Numbered from the stretch's first letter, positions 1-7,240 are shown. The stretch is 16,998 nt of DNA from Bacillota bacterium (GCA_023391005.1 JAEWBS010000114.1:1-16998), one strand, 5' to 3'. The notes: generated by a model not told the origin, from the letters alone. Translations and numbers: made by a program.

Positions 1-89
1 TTTCTAATCTTCTCCACCATGTAAGCAACGGGAATCCCTTTTTCCTTTTCGAGAAGCGTCAGTGCCTCGAAAAACTCACGGTTAATCAT
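1..89 (-). CDS. nusA: Transcription termination/antitermination factor NusA, N-terminal fragment
   Basis: Only the first 29-30 codons are inside the window; the gene runs off the left edge on the minus strand. The peptide begins MINREFFEALTLLEKEKGI, which matches the start of the NusA N-terminal domain. That domain contacts RNA polymerase at the exit channel and promotes pausing and termination. The ATG at 89-87 shares ATGA with the rimP stop codon, so the two genes are translationally coupled in the usual rimP-nusA order of Bacillota. The assignment rests on the short N-terminus plus this conserved neighbourhood; nothing can be said of the S1 and KH domains. Confidence 0.87.
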   Translation of the reverse strand, partial: MINREFFEALTLLEKEKGIPVAYMVEKIR

Positions 90-583
90 TGTCCTGCTCC
101 TTTGTCGTAATCAAAATCGTCCTGCAAGCGGATATAGGCCGCCTCGGTCTTGGCGACGGCGTATTCGGTCTCGGTCTGCGCGTCGAGAATGACCGCCGTA
201 CCGTCGTTATAAGAGACGAGCGTACCGGCAAGCTCACGCACGCCGTTTTTGGCGCGAATCAGCCGCGCCGTGACCGGACGCCCGAGGTTCTCTTCAAAAT
301 GCCAGGGCTTTGTCAGCTCGCGCTCGATGCCGGGGGAGGAAACCTCAAGGCTGTAAGAGCCGTCGATGGGGTCCGCCGCGTCGAGAATCGGATCGATCAG
401 GCGCGAAAATTGCTCGCAGTCGTTGAGGTTGACGCCGCCGTCCTTATCGATAAAATAGCGCAGAAACCACGTGCCGCCCTCTTTTTCAAAGCGGACCTCC
501 CACAGACGCAGCCCCATTTGCAGCAGCACCGGCTGCGCGAGGCGCTCGGCTGTTTGCGCGGTGTTTTGTTTAGCTTTTGCCAT
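86..583 (-). CDS. rimP: Ribosome maturation factor RimP
   Basis: RimP assists assembly of the 30S ribosomal subunit in the cytoplasm. The protein is 165 aa from the chosen start, a normal family length. The hallmark segment YSLEVSSPGIERELTKP at about residues 77-93 lies at the junction of the N-terminal alpha/beta domain and the C-terminal SH3-like domain, and the FIDKDGGVNLNDCE stretch is also typical. The open frame extends 8 codons further upstream, but I chose the ATG at 583-581 because an AGGGGG ribosome binding site sits 6 nt before it; the longer start has no such site and would lie against the leader hairpin. The stop overlaps the nusA start by 4 nt. A promoter and terminator-like hairpin lie upstream. 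Confidence 0.94.
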   Translation of the reverse strand: MAKAKQNTAQTAERLAQPVLLQMGLRLWEVRFEKEGGTWFLRYFIDKDGGVNLNDCEQFSRLIDPILDAADPIDGSYSLEVSSPGIERELTKPWHFEENLGRPVTARLIRAKNGVRELAGTLVSYNDGTAVILDAQTETEYAVAKTEAAYIRLQDDFDYDKGAGQ

Positions 584-600
584 AGTGAACCCCCTATACA

Positions 601-631
601 TAAACAAAAGAGCGGGTTATTACCCACTCTC
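601..631 (-). terminator. Terminator-like hairpin in the rimP-nusA leader
   Basis: Read on the minus strand, GAGTGGGT (629-622) pairs with ACCCGCTC (617-610) across a 4-nt loop, with one G-U pair. It is followed at once by the T-rich stretch TTTTGTTTA. This is the form of an intrinsic terminator or attenuator, but it lies between the rimP promoter and the rimP ribosome binding site. The likely role is attenuation or a stabilising 5' stem for the ribosome-assembly/Nus operon. The hairpin is seen directly; the regulatory role is inferred. Confidence 0.6.
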
Positions 632-659
632 CTGTCAATACTTCATACTTACTAAAAAG

Positions 660-688
660 ACAATAGCACATTCTTCAAAATTTAGCAA
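660..688 (-). promoter_or_regulatory. Promoter of the rimP-nusA operon
   Basis: On the minus strand TTGCTA (688-683), a 17-nt spacer and TATTGT (665-660) form a sigma-A-type promoter. TGC directly precedes the -10 box, an extended -10 element. Transcription would start near 653, leaving a leader of about 70 nt that contains the hairpin at 610-629. Each box matches consensus at only 4 of 6 positions, but the spacing and TGn extension are good. Confidence 0.55.
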
Positions 689-964
689 GGGAAAATTATG
701 AAAGTCCCATATAAAGACCTTGACAGGCGTTAAATTTCAGAAAAGTGACCAACGCGGCGCATTTTACCGCCCAATACCGTATTATTATGCCCGCAATACG
801 AATATTCCATTAAGAAGAAGCCGTGTCGATAAAAGCTTTTTGCCCCGCGCCGATCTAAATGATATCGGACGGCGGCGCGCGCCGGTCTTGCCGCGACGGG
901 ATATAAGATCCGTGCGCCGATCTTCACCATTTTATATAGAATAAGCATAGGCGTGTGTTTTTTC
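689..964. other. Noncoding region between divergent rimP and glnN
   Basis: No convincing gene is seen here. The only open frames are short, lack ribosome binding sites and resemble no family I know. The region holds a 10-bp direct repeat GCGCCGATCT at 847-856 and 914-923. The second copy overlaps a 6-bp inverted repeat, AAGATC (905-910) with GATCTT (919-924), and the first copy lies near CCGAT/ATCGG (850-854/864-868). These could be operator-like sites upstream of the glnN promoter. A TTGACA at 720-725 has no matching -10 box. Confidence 0.4.
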
Positions 965-996
965 TTGAAAAAGCGCGGGTCAAATGCTACTATAAT
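965..996 (+). promoter_or_regulatory. Promoter of glnN
   Basis: TTGAAA (965-970), a 17-nt spacer and TACTAT (988-993) with a preceding TGC give an extended -10 promoter. An overlapping perfect TATAAT lies at 991-996, but it would have a 20-nt spacer. The transcript would start near 1000, giving a leader of about 90 nt before the ATG. Confidence 0.6.
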
Positions 997-1088
997 AATC
1001 TATCGTAAATATCAATATCGCATTGCTGTGGTCGGCAAGCCTTAATACCGGGCGCATCAAGCGCAAAACAGAAGCTGGGGAGGAAAAT

Positions 1089-3161
1089 ATGTCTTTTCAA
1101 GAAAGATTCGGCATCCACGTGTTCCACGACGAGGTCATGGAGCGCATGCTGCCCGCCGAGGTGTTTTTAAGTCTGCGCAAAACCCGCAAGGATGGCGGCA
1201 AGCTCGACGAAAGCATCGCTGAGCCGGTGGCCGCCGCGATGCTCAAATGGGCCGTCGAGCAGGGGGCGACCCACTATTTGCACTGGTTCCATCCGCTGAC
1301 CAACGCCGCCGCGGGCAAAAGCGAGGGCTTTTTGGCCCCGCGCGGCGATGGTACCGCTATTTTAGAATTTGATTCGCGCGCGCTCGTGCAGGGCGAGCCG
1401 GATGCCTCGTCATTCCCTTCGGGCGGCATCCGCAACACCTTTGAGGCGAGGGGCTACACCGCCTGGGACCCGACCTCCTCGGTGTTTGTCAAGGATAAGA
1501 CGCTGTATATTCCGACGGCGTTCTGCGGACCGAGCGGTGTTTCGCTCGATCAAAAGACGCCGCTGCTGCGCTCGATGGAGGCGCTCTCGGCCAGCGCCGT
1601 GCGCGTTCTGCGGCTTTTGGGCGATCAAGGAACGACCCGCGTCATTCCGATGGCCGGCGCTGAGCAGGAATATTTTCTTGTCGACCGCGCCCACTACGAG
1701 CAGCGGCTCGACTTAAAGCTCTGCGGCAGAACGCTTATCGGCGCGCCGCCCCCCAAGAGTCAGGAGCTTGACGACCATTATTACGGCCGCGTGCGGCTGC
1801 GTATCTCGTCATTTATGCATGAGCTGGACGAAACGCTCTGGGGTCTTGGTGTTGCGGCCAAGACCAAGCACAACGAGGTCGCGCCCACTCAGCACGAGTT
1901 AGCTGTCGTCTTTGATTCGGCCAACATCACCTGCGACACCAACCAGCTGATTATGGAGACGATGAAGGAGGTTGCCAAGCGCCACAATCTGGCCTGCCTC
2001 CTGCATGAAAAACCGTTTTCCCGCGTCAACGGTTCGGGCAAGCACAACAACTATTCGCTCTGTACCGACAAGGGCAAAAATCTGCTCTCGCCCGGCGAGC
2101 ACCCCGAGAACAACCTGACCTTCATTTTGTTCCTCGCCGCCTTTGTGCGCGGCGCCGACCGTTACGCGGCGCAGCTTCGCCTCTCGACCGCCACGCCGGG
2201 CAACGACCACCGCTTGGGCGGCTTTGAAGCGCCACCCGCCATCATCTCGATGTTTTTGGGCGAGCGCTATACCAATCTGCTGGCGGCTTGCAGCAGCGAC
2301 GACGCCTGCAGCCCTAAGCGCCCTATGTCGGTAGGCGTCACCGCTATTCCGAGCGTGCTGGCCGACGACGCCGACCGCAACCGCACCTCGCCGCTGGCGT
2401 TTACCGGCAATAAGTTCGAGTTCCGCATGGTCGGCTCGGCGCAGTCGATCGCGCTGGCCAACATTGTGCTCAACGCCATGCTCTGCGACAGCCTCGACGC
2501 CTTTGCCGAGAAGCTTGAAAAGAGCGACGACCTTGAAAAGACGGTGCGCGAGATCGCCTGTGAGACCTATGCCGCGCACGGCCGCATTATCATGAACGGC
2601 AATAACTACGCCGAGGATTGGAGAATTGAAGCCGCGCGCCGCGGCCTGCCGATGCTCACCAATGCCTTGGATGCCGCCGCCGTCTGGAAGCAGCCCGACA
2701 CCGTCGACCTGTTTGGGCGCTTTGGCATCTTCTCGCCGGTCGAATGCCGCTCGCGCTATGAGATCATGCTCGAGAACTACAGTAAAATCACGCTGATCGA
2801 AGCCAACACGTTGCTTGAGATGATGCAGCGTCAGGTGCTGCCGGCGGTGATTGACTACACCGGCAAAACGGCCGAGAGCCTGCGGCGGCTGCGCGCCATT
2901 GGGCTGGATAACACCGAGCTGTTTAACTATGTCGAGACGCTGTCCGACGCGGTCAGCAAACTGACGCTGCGCACCCAGAAGCTGCGCGACGATGTGCTGG
3001 CGCTACCCGACGACAGCACTGAGGGCGCGACCCGCTATATCCGCGATGTGATCCAGCAGGATATGCAGCAGATCCGTGAAATCTCAGACTTTGCCGAGCG
3101 CATGATGGATAAGGCCAGTTGGCCGATGCCGACCTATACCGACCTGATGCACCGCGTCTGA
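1089..3161 (+). CDS. glnN: Type III glutamine synthetase (GSIII)
   Basis: This enzyme makes glutamine from glutamate, ammonia and ATP and is the cytoplasmic entry point for nitrogen. At 690 aa it has the length of the large GSIII family rather than the roughly 450-aa GSI. Visible landmarks are AGAEQEYF with paired glutamates at about E192 and E194 (metal/substrate site), KTKHNEVAPTQHE at 258-270, NGSGKHNNYS at 314-323 and FRMVGSAQS at 445-453. I chose the ATG at 1089 because GGGGAGG lies 6 nt upstream; the frame stays open for 22 more codons without a site. The gene is monocistronic, with its own promoter and a strong terminator. No glnB-type regulator is adjacent. Codon use is typical of the window. 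The gene is often also named glnA. Confidence 0.96.
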   Translation: MSFQERFGIHVFHDEVMERMLPAEVFLSLRKTRKDGGKLDESIAEPVAAAMLKWAVEQGATHYLHWFHPLTNAAAGKSEGFLAPRGDGTAILEFDSRALVQGEPDASSFPSGGIRNTFEARGYTAWDPTSSVFVKDKTLYIPTAFCGPSGVSLDQKTPLLRSMEALSASAVRVLRLLGDQGTTRVIPMAGAEQEYFLVDRAHYEQRLDLKLCGRTLIGAPPPKSQELDDHYYGRVRLRISSFMHELDETLWGLGVAAKTKHNEVAPTQHELAVVFDSANITCDTNQLIMETMKEVAKRHNLACLLHEKPFSRVNGSGKHNNYSLCTDKGKNLLSPGEHPENNLTFILFLAAFVRGADRYAAQLRLSTATPGNDHRLGGFEAPPAIISMFLGERYTNLLAACSSDDACSPKRPMSVGVTAIPSVLADDADRNRTSPLAFTGNKFEFRMVGSAQSIALANIVLNAMLCDSLDAFAEKLEKSDDLEKTVREIACETYAAHGRIIMNGNNYAEDWRIEAARRGLPMLTNALDAAAVWKQPDTVDLFGRFGIFSPVECRSRYEIMLENYSKITLIEANTLLEMMQRQVLPAVIDYTGKTAESLRRLRAIGLDNTELFNYVETLSDAVSKLTLRTQKLRDDVLALPDDSTEGATRYIRDVIQQDMQQIREISDFAERMMDKASWPMPTYTDLMHRV

Positions 3162-3197
3162 TTACAGACACAGGCGATCTGTTTTTTAAAACCAAAA

Positions 3198-3228
3198 GGG
3201 GGGATGGCGTAAAGCCGTCCCCCTTTTT
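3198..3228 (+). terminator. Intrinsic terminator of glnN
   Basis: GGGGGATGGC (3199-3208) pairs with GCCGTCCCCC (3214-3223), with one G-U pair and a 5-nt loop. A run of five T follows immediately at 3224-3228. It lies 37 nt after the stop codon. Confidence 0.92.
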
Positions 3229-3472
3229 CTGATGGGCGTGATCTAAAGGGCGGCAAAATGGTTGGCTGAGCGCGAGCCGTTACTGTATACTTGTGCTTTT
3301 TGCCGGGGTTTTACTGATGCAAAGAAACGCAACTGTCAGAAATGCCGGGGTTTTCGGAGGGAAATATTGTATATTCATTATGAAAAGTGACGCATAACCG
3401 GGGGCGTTTATTGTATAAAGGTCTGAAAATCGCCCGAATTTAATAATTATGCCATAATTTTACGAAAATCTA
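3229..3472. other. Noncoding region between glnN terminator and cstA promoter
   Basis: No gene is supported. The only regular structure noticed is a 12-bp direct repeat, TGCCGGGGTTTT, at 3301-3312 and 3343-3354. The 3' part is A+T-rich, as expected upstream of a promoter. Confidence 0.4.
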
Positions 3473-3501
3473 TTAACAATTCCAAGCAAAAGGTATATAA
3501 T
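3473..3501 (+). promoter_or_regulatory. Promoter of the cstA-like gene
   Basis: TTAACA (3473-3478), exactly 17 nt, then a perfect TATAAT (3496-3501) form a strong sigma-A-type promoter in an A+T-rich context. Transcription would start near 3508, nearly 300 nt before the start codon. Confidence 0.78.
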
Positions 3502-3507
3502 AGGGCC

Positions 3508-3802
3508 GGTGTGAAATTGGAAATTAAAGTTATTCCTAGATTTGAGCAACACCGCATGCCGGGCGCGTGCGCTGTCATAGTCATAGGAATAGGCTATTCG
3601 ACAATCGATCAGGCCGTTTGCGGCGCTATGGGGCGCCGCGGATAAAATGGGGTTTTGTTTACTTTTTCATATACCCGCAGCCATCGCCAAGGTGCGCACA
3701 ACGGCGCATGATTCGGGGGCGGCTATCTCGTTTCGGGAGGTGACACCGGTCTAAGGAGAACTGTGCTCGGACTTATTTTTGATATAGGAAGGGAGTTTTT
3801 TT
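3508..3802 (+). promoter_or_regulatory. Long structured 5' leader of the cstA-like gene, type unknown
   Basis: The leader holds several inverted repeats. TATTCCTA (3531-3538) pairs perfectly with TAGGAATA (3584-3591). It encloses a stem ACA-c-CGCATGC (3549-3559) with GCGTGCG-c-TGT (3565-3575), separated by an asymmetric internal loop. The 3' strand of the outer helix can instead pair with CTATTC at 3594-3599. A strong GC hairpin, GCGGCGC (3620-3626) with GCGCCGC (3633-3639), follows, and a T-rich stretch lies about 10-25 nt downstream of it. I do not recognise a known riboswitch class. The ribosome binding site GGAAGGGAG lies at 3787-3795. Confidence 0.5.
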
Positions 3803-5293
3803 ATGGCAACATTTTTTATCGGCCTAGTCATTCTCATCGGCGGCGGCGCTGTCTACGGTGCGCTTTGCGAAAAGGTCTTTGGCCCGGACGACCGTCAGAC
3901 GCCCGCGCTCACGAAGCAGGACGGCGTCGATTATGTTCCAATGAAAAAATGGAAAAACAGCTTGATCAACCTCTTGAATATCGCGGGCACCGGCCCGATT
4001 ATCGGACCGATTCAAGGCATTTTATTCGGACCGATCGCATTTATCACCATCCCCATCGGCAACATCATCGGTGGTGCGATGCATGACTATTTTTCCGGCA
4101 TGATCTGTCTGCGCGACGGCGGCACCCAGATGCCGGACATGGTGCGTAAATACACCAACAAGCCCGTTTTCTTCTTCTATCAGATTTTTGTCAGCTTGTT
4201 ACTTATTCTGGTGGGTGCTGTGTTTATTTACACGCCCGGCGATATTGCGGCTGTTCAGATATTCGGCTTTGACGGCAAGGCGACCTCGATGTCCACTTGG
4301 GTCATCTACGGTATTATCTTTGTTTATTATTTGATCGCGACAGTGTTCCCGATCGACAAGGTCATCGGCAGAATTTACCCGGTTTTCGGCGCTATTCTGC
4401 TGTTCTCGGCCGTGGGTATCTTTGTTGGCATGTTCGTAAAGGGCTATCCGCTGCTCAACGTCTGGGACGACTGGAACTCGGCAGCCTTTGCTTATGGCGA
4501 TTATTTTAACGCCACCAAGTTTATCCCGATCTTCTTCATCACCGTCGCCTGCGGCATTTTGTCGGGCTTCCACTCGACGCAGACCGCCATCATCTCCCGC
4601 ACCATGGCCAGCGAGCGAGAGGGCCGTACAACCTTCTATAATATGATGGTCTTAGAAGGCTTTATCGCGATGGTTTGGGCCGCGAGCGCGATGGGCGTTT
4701 ATAATCTGGGCCTCCAGCAGGGCAACCCGAGCCTTGCGACCGGCACCATCGGCATCATCGCCAAGGATATTCTGGGCCCCATCGGCGGCCTGATCGCGCT
4801 GCTGGGCGTTATCGTATTGCCGATTACCTCGGGCGATACCGCGCTGCGCGCGCTTCGTCTGACCATCGCGGACTCTTTCCACATTCCCCAGAACACCAAC
4901 GGCAAGCGTTTGTCGCTATCCGCGATCATTTTTGCGATTGTGGCAGCGATTCTGGTCTGGGCAAAATCCAGTCCCGCGGGCTTTGCAACGCTGTGGCGCT
5001 ACTTCGCGTGGTCTAACCAGACGCTGGCGCTGTTCGCGTTTGCCAGCATCGCGATCTGGATGTGCGAAAACGGCAAATCCAAATGGATCTGGATGCCGCT
5101 GGTCCCCGGCGCGTTTTACACGTTTGTGACCATCTCGTATCTGACCAATGCCAAGATCGGCTTTAACCTGCCTTGGGGTGTCGCCTATACGATCGGCGCG
5201 GTGGCCACCATCGCTTACGTATGCGCGCTCATATGGTACGGCAAGGTGCGCGGCGCTCAGAGTGCGGCTAAAAACGCATCTAAAGGCAAATAG
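3803..5293 (+). CDS. cstA: CstA-family carbon starvation / peptide-pyruvate-type carrier
   Basis: This is an integral membrane protein of 496 aa, close to the shorter clostridial form of CstA; the E. coli protein is about 700 aa. The family imports small nutrients on starvation, with pyruvate or peptides reported for enterobacterial members. The substrate here cannot be read from sequence. Diagnostic stretches are NIAGTGPIIGPIQG (59-72), GNIIGGAMHDYFSGM (86-100) with RDGGTQMPD just after, and GFHSTQTAIISR mid-protein. Many hydrophobic helices span the rest. The start is fixed by GGAAGGGAG 7 nt before the ATG. The gene stands alone, with a strong promoter, a leader of about 295 nt and its own terminator, so it is probably regulated after transcription initiation. 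Confidence 0.92.
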   Translation: MATFFIGLVILIGGGAVYGALCEKVFGPDDRQTPALTKQDGVDYVPMKKWKNSLINLLNIAGTGPIIGPIQGILFGPIAFITIPIGNIIGGAMHDYFSGMICLRDGGTQMPDMVRKYTNKPVFFFYQIFVSLLLILVGAVFIYTPGDIAAVQIFGFDGKATSMSTWVIYGIIFVYYLIATVFPIDKVIGRIYPVFGAILLFSAVGIFVGMFVKGYPLLNVWDDWNSAAFAYGDYFNATKFIPIFFITVACGILSGFHSTQTAIISRTMASEREGRTTFYNMMVLEGFIAMVWAASAMGVYNLGLQQGNPSLATGTIGIIAKDILGPIGGLIALLGVIVLPITSGDTALRALRLTIADSFHIPQNTNGKRLSLSAIIFAIVAAILVWAKSSPAGFATLWRYFAWSNQTLALFAFASIAIWMCENGKSKWIWMPLVPGAFYTFVTISYLTNAKIGFNLPWGVAYTIGAVATIAYVCALIWYGKVRGAQSAAKNASKGK

Positions 5294-5310
5294 TATTATC
5301 ATGTAAGAAA

Positions 5311-5347
5311 GTCGGGTTTGCGCCAAGCGCGCAAGCCCGGCTTTTTT
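5311..5347 (+). terminator. Intrinsic terminator of the cstA-like gene
   Basis: GTCGGGTTTGCGC (5311-5323) pairs with GCGCAAGCCCGGC (5329-5341) using two G-U pairs, followed by TTTTTT. It lies 17 nt after the stop codon. Confidence 0.92.
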
Positions 5348-5405
5348 CTGTCATAGCGTTGTACTGCATAAGCGGCAGAATTCCGCGGAGCAAACATAAA
5401 AACGG

Positions 5406-5434
5406 TTGCCAATAAAGCGTGATTGGTATACAAT
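5406..5434 (+). promoter_or_regulatory. Promoter of the EamA transporter gene
   Basis: TTGCCA (5406-5411), a 17-nt spacer and TACAAT (5429-5434) each match consensus at 5 of 6 positions. Transcription would begin near 5441, a few bases before a small hairpin, ACGCC (5445-5449) with GGCGT (5454-5458), that is followed by a T-rich stretch. Confidence 0.75.
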
Positions 5435-5492
5435 AAAAAGCGTTACGCCAAGCGGCGTCTTTTATTTTGGGCAAATAGAGGAAAATGTTTTT

Positions 5493-6410
5493 ATGAGCGG
5501 CTATTTAAAAGGGTGTATTTACATTATTCTGTCGGCGGTTATCTTTGGCTGTATGCCGCTGATGGCTAAGAATATTTATGCTGACGGCGTTAATGCCGTC
5601 AGTCTGGTTCTGTTACGCAATGTTTTGGCGCTGCCGGTGCTTTATCTGCTGCTGCGCGTCAAGAAGGTCCATATACGTCCCACAAAGGATGGACTAAAGC
5701 GCATTGTACTATTGGGCCTGTACGGCTCGGTGTTGACGCCGGCGCTGCTGTTTTATTCCTATAATTATGTTTCGTCGGGTATGGCGACGACGTTGCATTT
5801 CGTTTACCCCATCTTTGTGTTGATGGGCTGCGCGCTGCTCTTCCACGACAAAATTGGGTGGGTCAAGGGCTGCTGTGTGCTGCTTTGCAGCCTTGGTATG
5901 CTGTTTTTTTATACCCCGGGCGAGGCCGCACAGTTTTTTGGCGCGGCGCTGGCCATCGCCTCAGGCGTGACTTATGCCGCCTACATCATTTATCTCGATA
6001 AAAGCGGGCTGGGAAAAGAAAATCCTTTTAAAACAGGCTTTGGTATGGCGGCGGTTTGCACGCTGCTGCTAGGCTCGGCCGTGACGTTGACCGGCAGTCT
6101 GACGCTGCCGACATCTCTGTCCGGCTGGCTGCTGTGCCTGTTTTTTGCGATGGCCGTCATGGTTGGCGCGGTGGTGCTGTTTCAGCTTGGCGCCGCTATT
6201 GTCGGGCCGCAGCGCGCCGCGATACTGAGCACCTTTGAGCCGATTACCGGCATTACAGTCGGTATTGTGGCTTTTGACGAGTCGTTTGGCCTTAAAACCG
6301 CGCTGGGCTCAGCGCTGATTCTTGCCGCCGTGGTGCTGCTCACCGTCTTTGACAATAAGCCCGCGTCGGAAGGCACACAGCAGCAGGGTGAATTAAAAAC
6401 ATTGCCTTAG
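5493..6410 (+). CDS. EamA/DMT-family transporter
   Basis: The protein is 305 aa and has the usual ten-helix layout of the drug/metabolite transporter superfamily: two tandem EamA repeats, about residues 5-140 and 150-290. It starts SGYLKGCIYIILSAVIFGCM, typical of the first helix, and the pattern SSGMATTLHFVYPIF near the end of the first repeat is characteristic. Members export amino acids or other metabolites; the substrate cannot be predicted. The start at 5493 is the first that leaves a promoter and leader upstream, and it follows AGAGGA at a rather long distance of about 11 nt. The longer open frame begins inside the promoter and is rejected. The gene is monocistronic. Confidence 0.9.
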   Translation: MSGYLKGCIYIILSAVIFGCMPLMAKNIYADGVNAVSLVLLRNVLALPVLYLLLRVKKVHIRPTKDGLKRIVLLGLYGSVLTPALLFYSYNYVSSGMATTLHFVYPIFVLMGCALLFHDKIGWVKGCCVLLCSLGMLFFYTPGEAAQFFGAALAIASGVTYAAYIIYLDKSGLGKENPFKTGFGMAAVCTLLLGSAVTLTGSLTLPTSLSGWLLCLFFAMAVMVGAVVLFQLGAAIVGPQRAAILSTFEPITGITVGIVAFDESFGLKTALGSALILAAVVLLTVFDNKPASEGTQQQGELKTLP

Positions 6411-6417
6411 CAAAAAA

Positions 6418-6484
6418 TGAAAAATGACAGGTGGCACGTGTTCTGTAGCGGTTTATTTATCTAACGCGCACCCATCATTTTTCA
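6418..6484. repeat. Long inverted repeat downstream of the EamA gene
   Basis: TGAAAAATGA (6418-6427) and TCATTTTTCA (6475-6484) are perfect 10-bp complements. Just inside them, GGTG (6430-6433) can pair with CACC (6470-6473 area). It sits 8 nt after the EamA stop, where a terminator is expected. A bidirectional transcription-end stem-loop or a tiny mobile repeat remnant are both possible. Confidence 0.4.
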
Positions 6485-6510
6485 CGCTTCTCTTTAAAAT
6501 AAGCTGCGGC

Positions 6511-6537
6511 TTGACGCTGCGACGGATTTTATATTAT
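6511..6537 (+). promoter_or_regulatory. Possible promoter of the NusG domain II gene
   Basis: TTGACG (6511-6516) is a good -35 box. The best -10 candidate, TATTAT (6532-6537), has a short 15-nt spacer; shifting by two gives 17 nt but a poorer box. It lies about 55 nt upstream of the start codon. Confidence 0.4.
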
Positions 6538-6592
6538 CATCAAGACGGAAAAAACGGCTCGGCGGCGGCCGCAGCCCAAAAGGAGGTATGAT

Positions 6593-6976
6593 ATGAAGCA
6601 AGCGGCATCTAAAGCGCAGCTTTTTGTGGTGATCACAATCGGTTTGCTTGTGCTGGCCTCGGTCGGCTTTTTAATCTATCGGCAGCTACAGCCTACAGAA
6701 CCGGCCATGAGCGCCGTCGTTTCGGTGCGCGGCGTTGAGGTCTGCGTCATCGACCTCTCTAAGGATGAAGAACCCTACGAGGTTGACCTCAACGCGCTAC
6801 TCGGCGTCGGCGTGGTGCTCGAGGTTGAGAATCATGAGATTCACTTTAAGTCCTCGACCTGCCCCGACCAGATCTGCGTGCACGCGGGTTGGCTCTGGCG
6901 GGATATGGATATCGCCGTCTGTATGCCCAATCAAGTCTCGATCATGGTGGTTCCGACGGCGGAGGCGCCGCGATAA
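6593..6976 (+). CDS. NusG domain II-containing small membrane-anchored protein
   Basis: A 127-aa protein with one N-terminal membrane segment at about residues 9-27 and a short extracytoplasmic domain. The segment STCPDQICVHAGWL near residues 87-100, followed by I-A-V-C-M-P-N, is the signature of the NusG domain II-like family of Bacillota. Its two cysteines, spaced C-P-D-Q-I-C, and the later CMPN are well conserved in that family. The molecular function is not established. The name reflects a fold resemblance, not transcription elongation. The start is set by AGGAGG 7 nt before the ATG. In other genomes relatives often sit near ApbE or Gx-transporter genes; here the gene is alone, directly upstream of the thiamine operon promoter. 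Confidence 0.82.
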   Translation: MKQAASKAQLFVVITIGLLVLASVGFLIYRQLQPTEPAMSAVVSVRGVEVCVIDLSKDEEPYEVDLNALLGVGVVLEVENHEIHFKSSTCPDQICVHAGWLWRDMDIAVCMPNQVSIMVVPTAEAPR

Positions 6977-6989
6977 CCGCGCGATGTAT

Positions 6990-7018
6990 TTGACAACCGG
7001 CGCGGAAAGTGCTACCAT
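6990..7018 (+). promoter_or_regulatory. Promoter of the thiamine salvage operon
   Basis: A perfect TTGACA (6990-6995), a 17-nt spacer and TACCAT (7013-7018) with TGC just before the -10 box form an extended -10 promoter. It lies 13 nt after the preceding stop codon and just ahead of the TPP riboswitch. Confidence 0.82.
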
Positions 7019-7024
7019 AAGCAT

Positions 7025-7116
7025 AGCAAGGGAGCTTTCTTATTGGAAGGCTGAGAGGAGGGGCTAAACCCCTCGACCTTACCTGATTTGGATAATGCCA
7101 ACGTAGGGATGCGATG
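7025..7116 (+). promoter_or_regulatory. TPP riboswitch (THI element)
   Basis: The conserved parts appear in order: GGGAGC (7030-7035), CTGAGA (7051-7056), a P3 stem GAGGGG/CCCCTC, ACCTGAT (7081-7087), GGATAATGCCA and CGTAGGGA. In the P4/P5 arm the usual CTGG/CCAG pair is replaced by TTGG (7088-7091) and CCAA (7098-7101), a compensatory change that supports the fold. It binds thiamine pyrophosphate. With the terminator at 7160-7189 it should turn the operon off when TPP is plentiful. Confidence 0.96.
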
Positions 7117-7159
7117 CGATCAAATTTTAAAGGCGGATTTTCTGCCCGACAAGATGATT

Positions 7160-7189
7160 AAAGGGTGTCCCGTAGGGGACGCCCTTTTC
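7160..7189 (+). terminator. Riboswitch-controlled intrinsic terminator
   Basis: AAGGGTGTCCC (7161-7171) pairs with GGGGACGCCCTT (7175-7186), with one G-U pair and a short loop, followed by TTTTCT. It lies 44 nt after the THI element and 50 nt before thiD, the expected place for a terminator-type expression platform. Confidence 0.88.
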
Positions 7190-7240
7190 TGTTATATCCC
7201 AATGGCTCCCCCTGACCCAAAAGAGAAAGGAAGACAGCAC

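Noticed and set aside
633..638. Minus-strand TTGACA close to rimP as a promoter
   Set aside because: No -10 box at 16-18 nt; that position falls in the hairpin stem. A better promoter lies at 660-688.
89..655. Plus-strand open frame of 188 codons opposite rimP
   Set aside because: It is the complement of rimP, lacks a ribosome binding site and resembles no family; rimP has clear motifs and context.
720..725. Plus-strand TTGACA as a glnN promoter
   Set aside because: No -10 box at proper spacing.
1899..2579. Minus-strand open frame of 226 codons opposite glnN
   Set aside because: High-G+C shadow frame; arginine- and valine-rich composition with no recognisable motif, lying over conserved catalytic parts of glutamine synthetase.
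3708..3743. Eleven-codon upstream frame in the cstA leader
   Set aside because: No ribosome binding site, and nothing suggests a leader peptide (no run of one amino acid).
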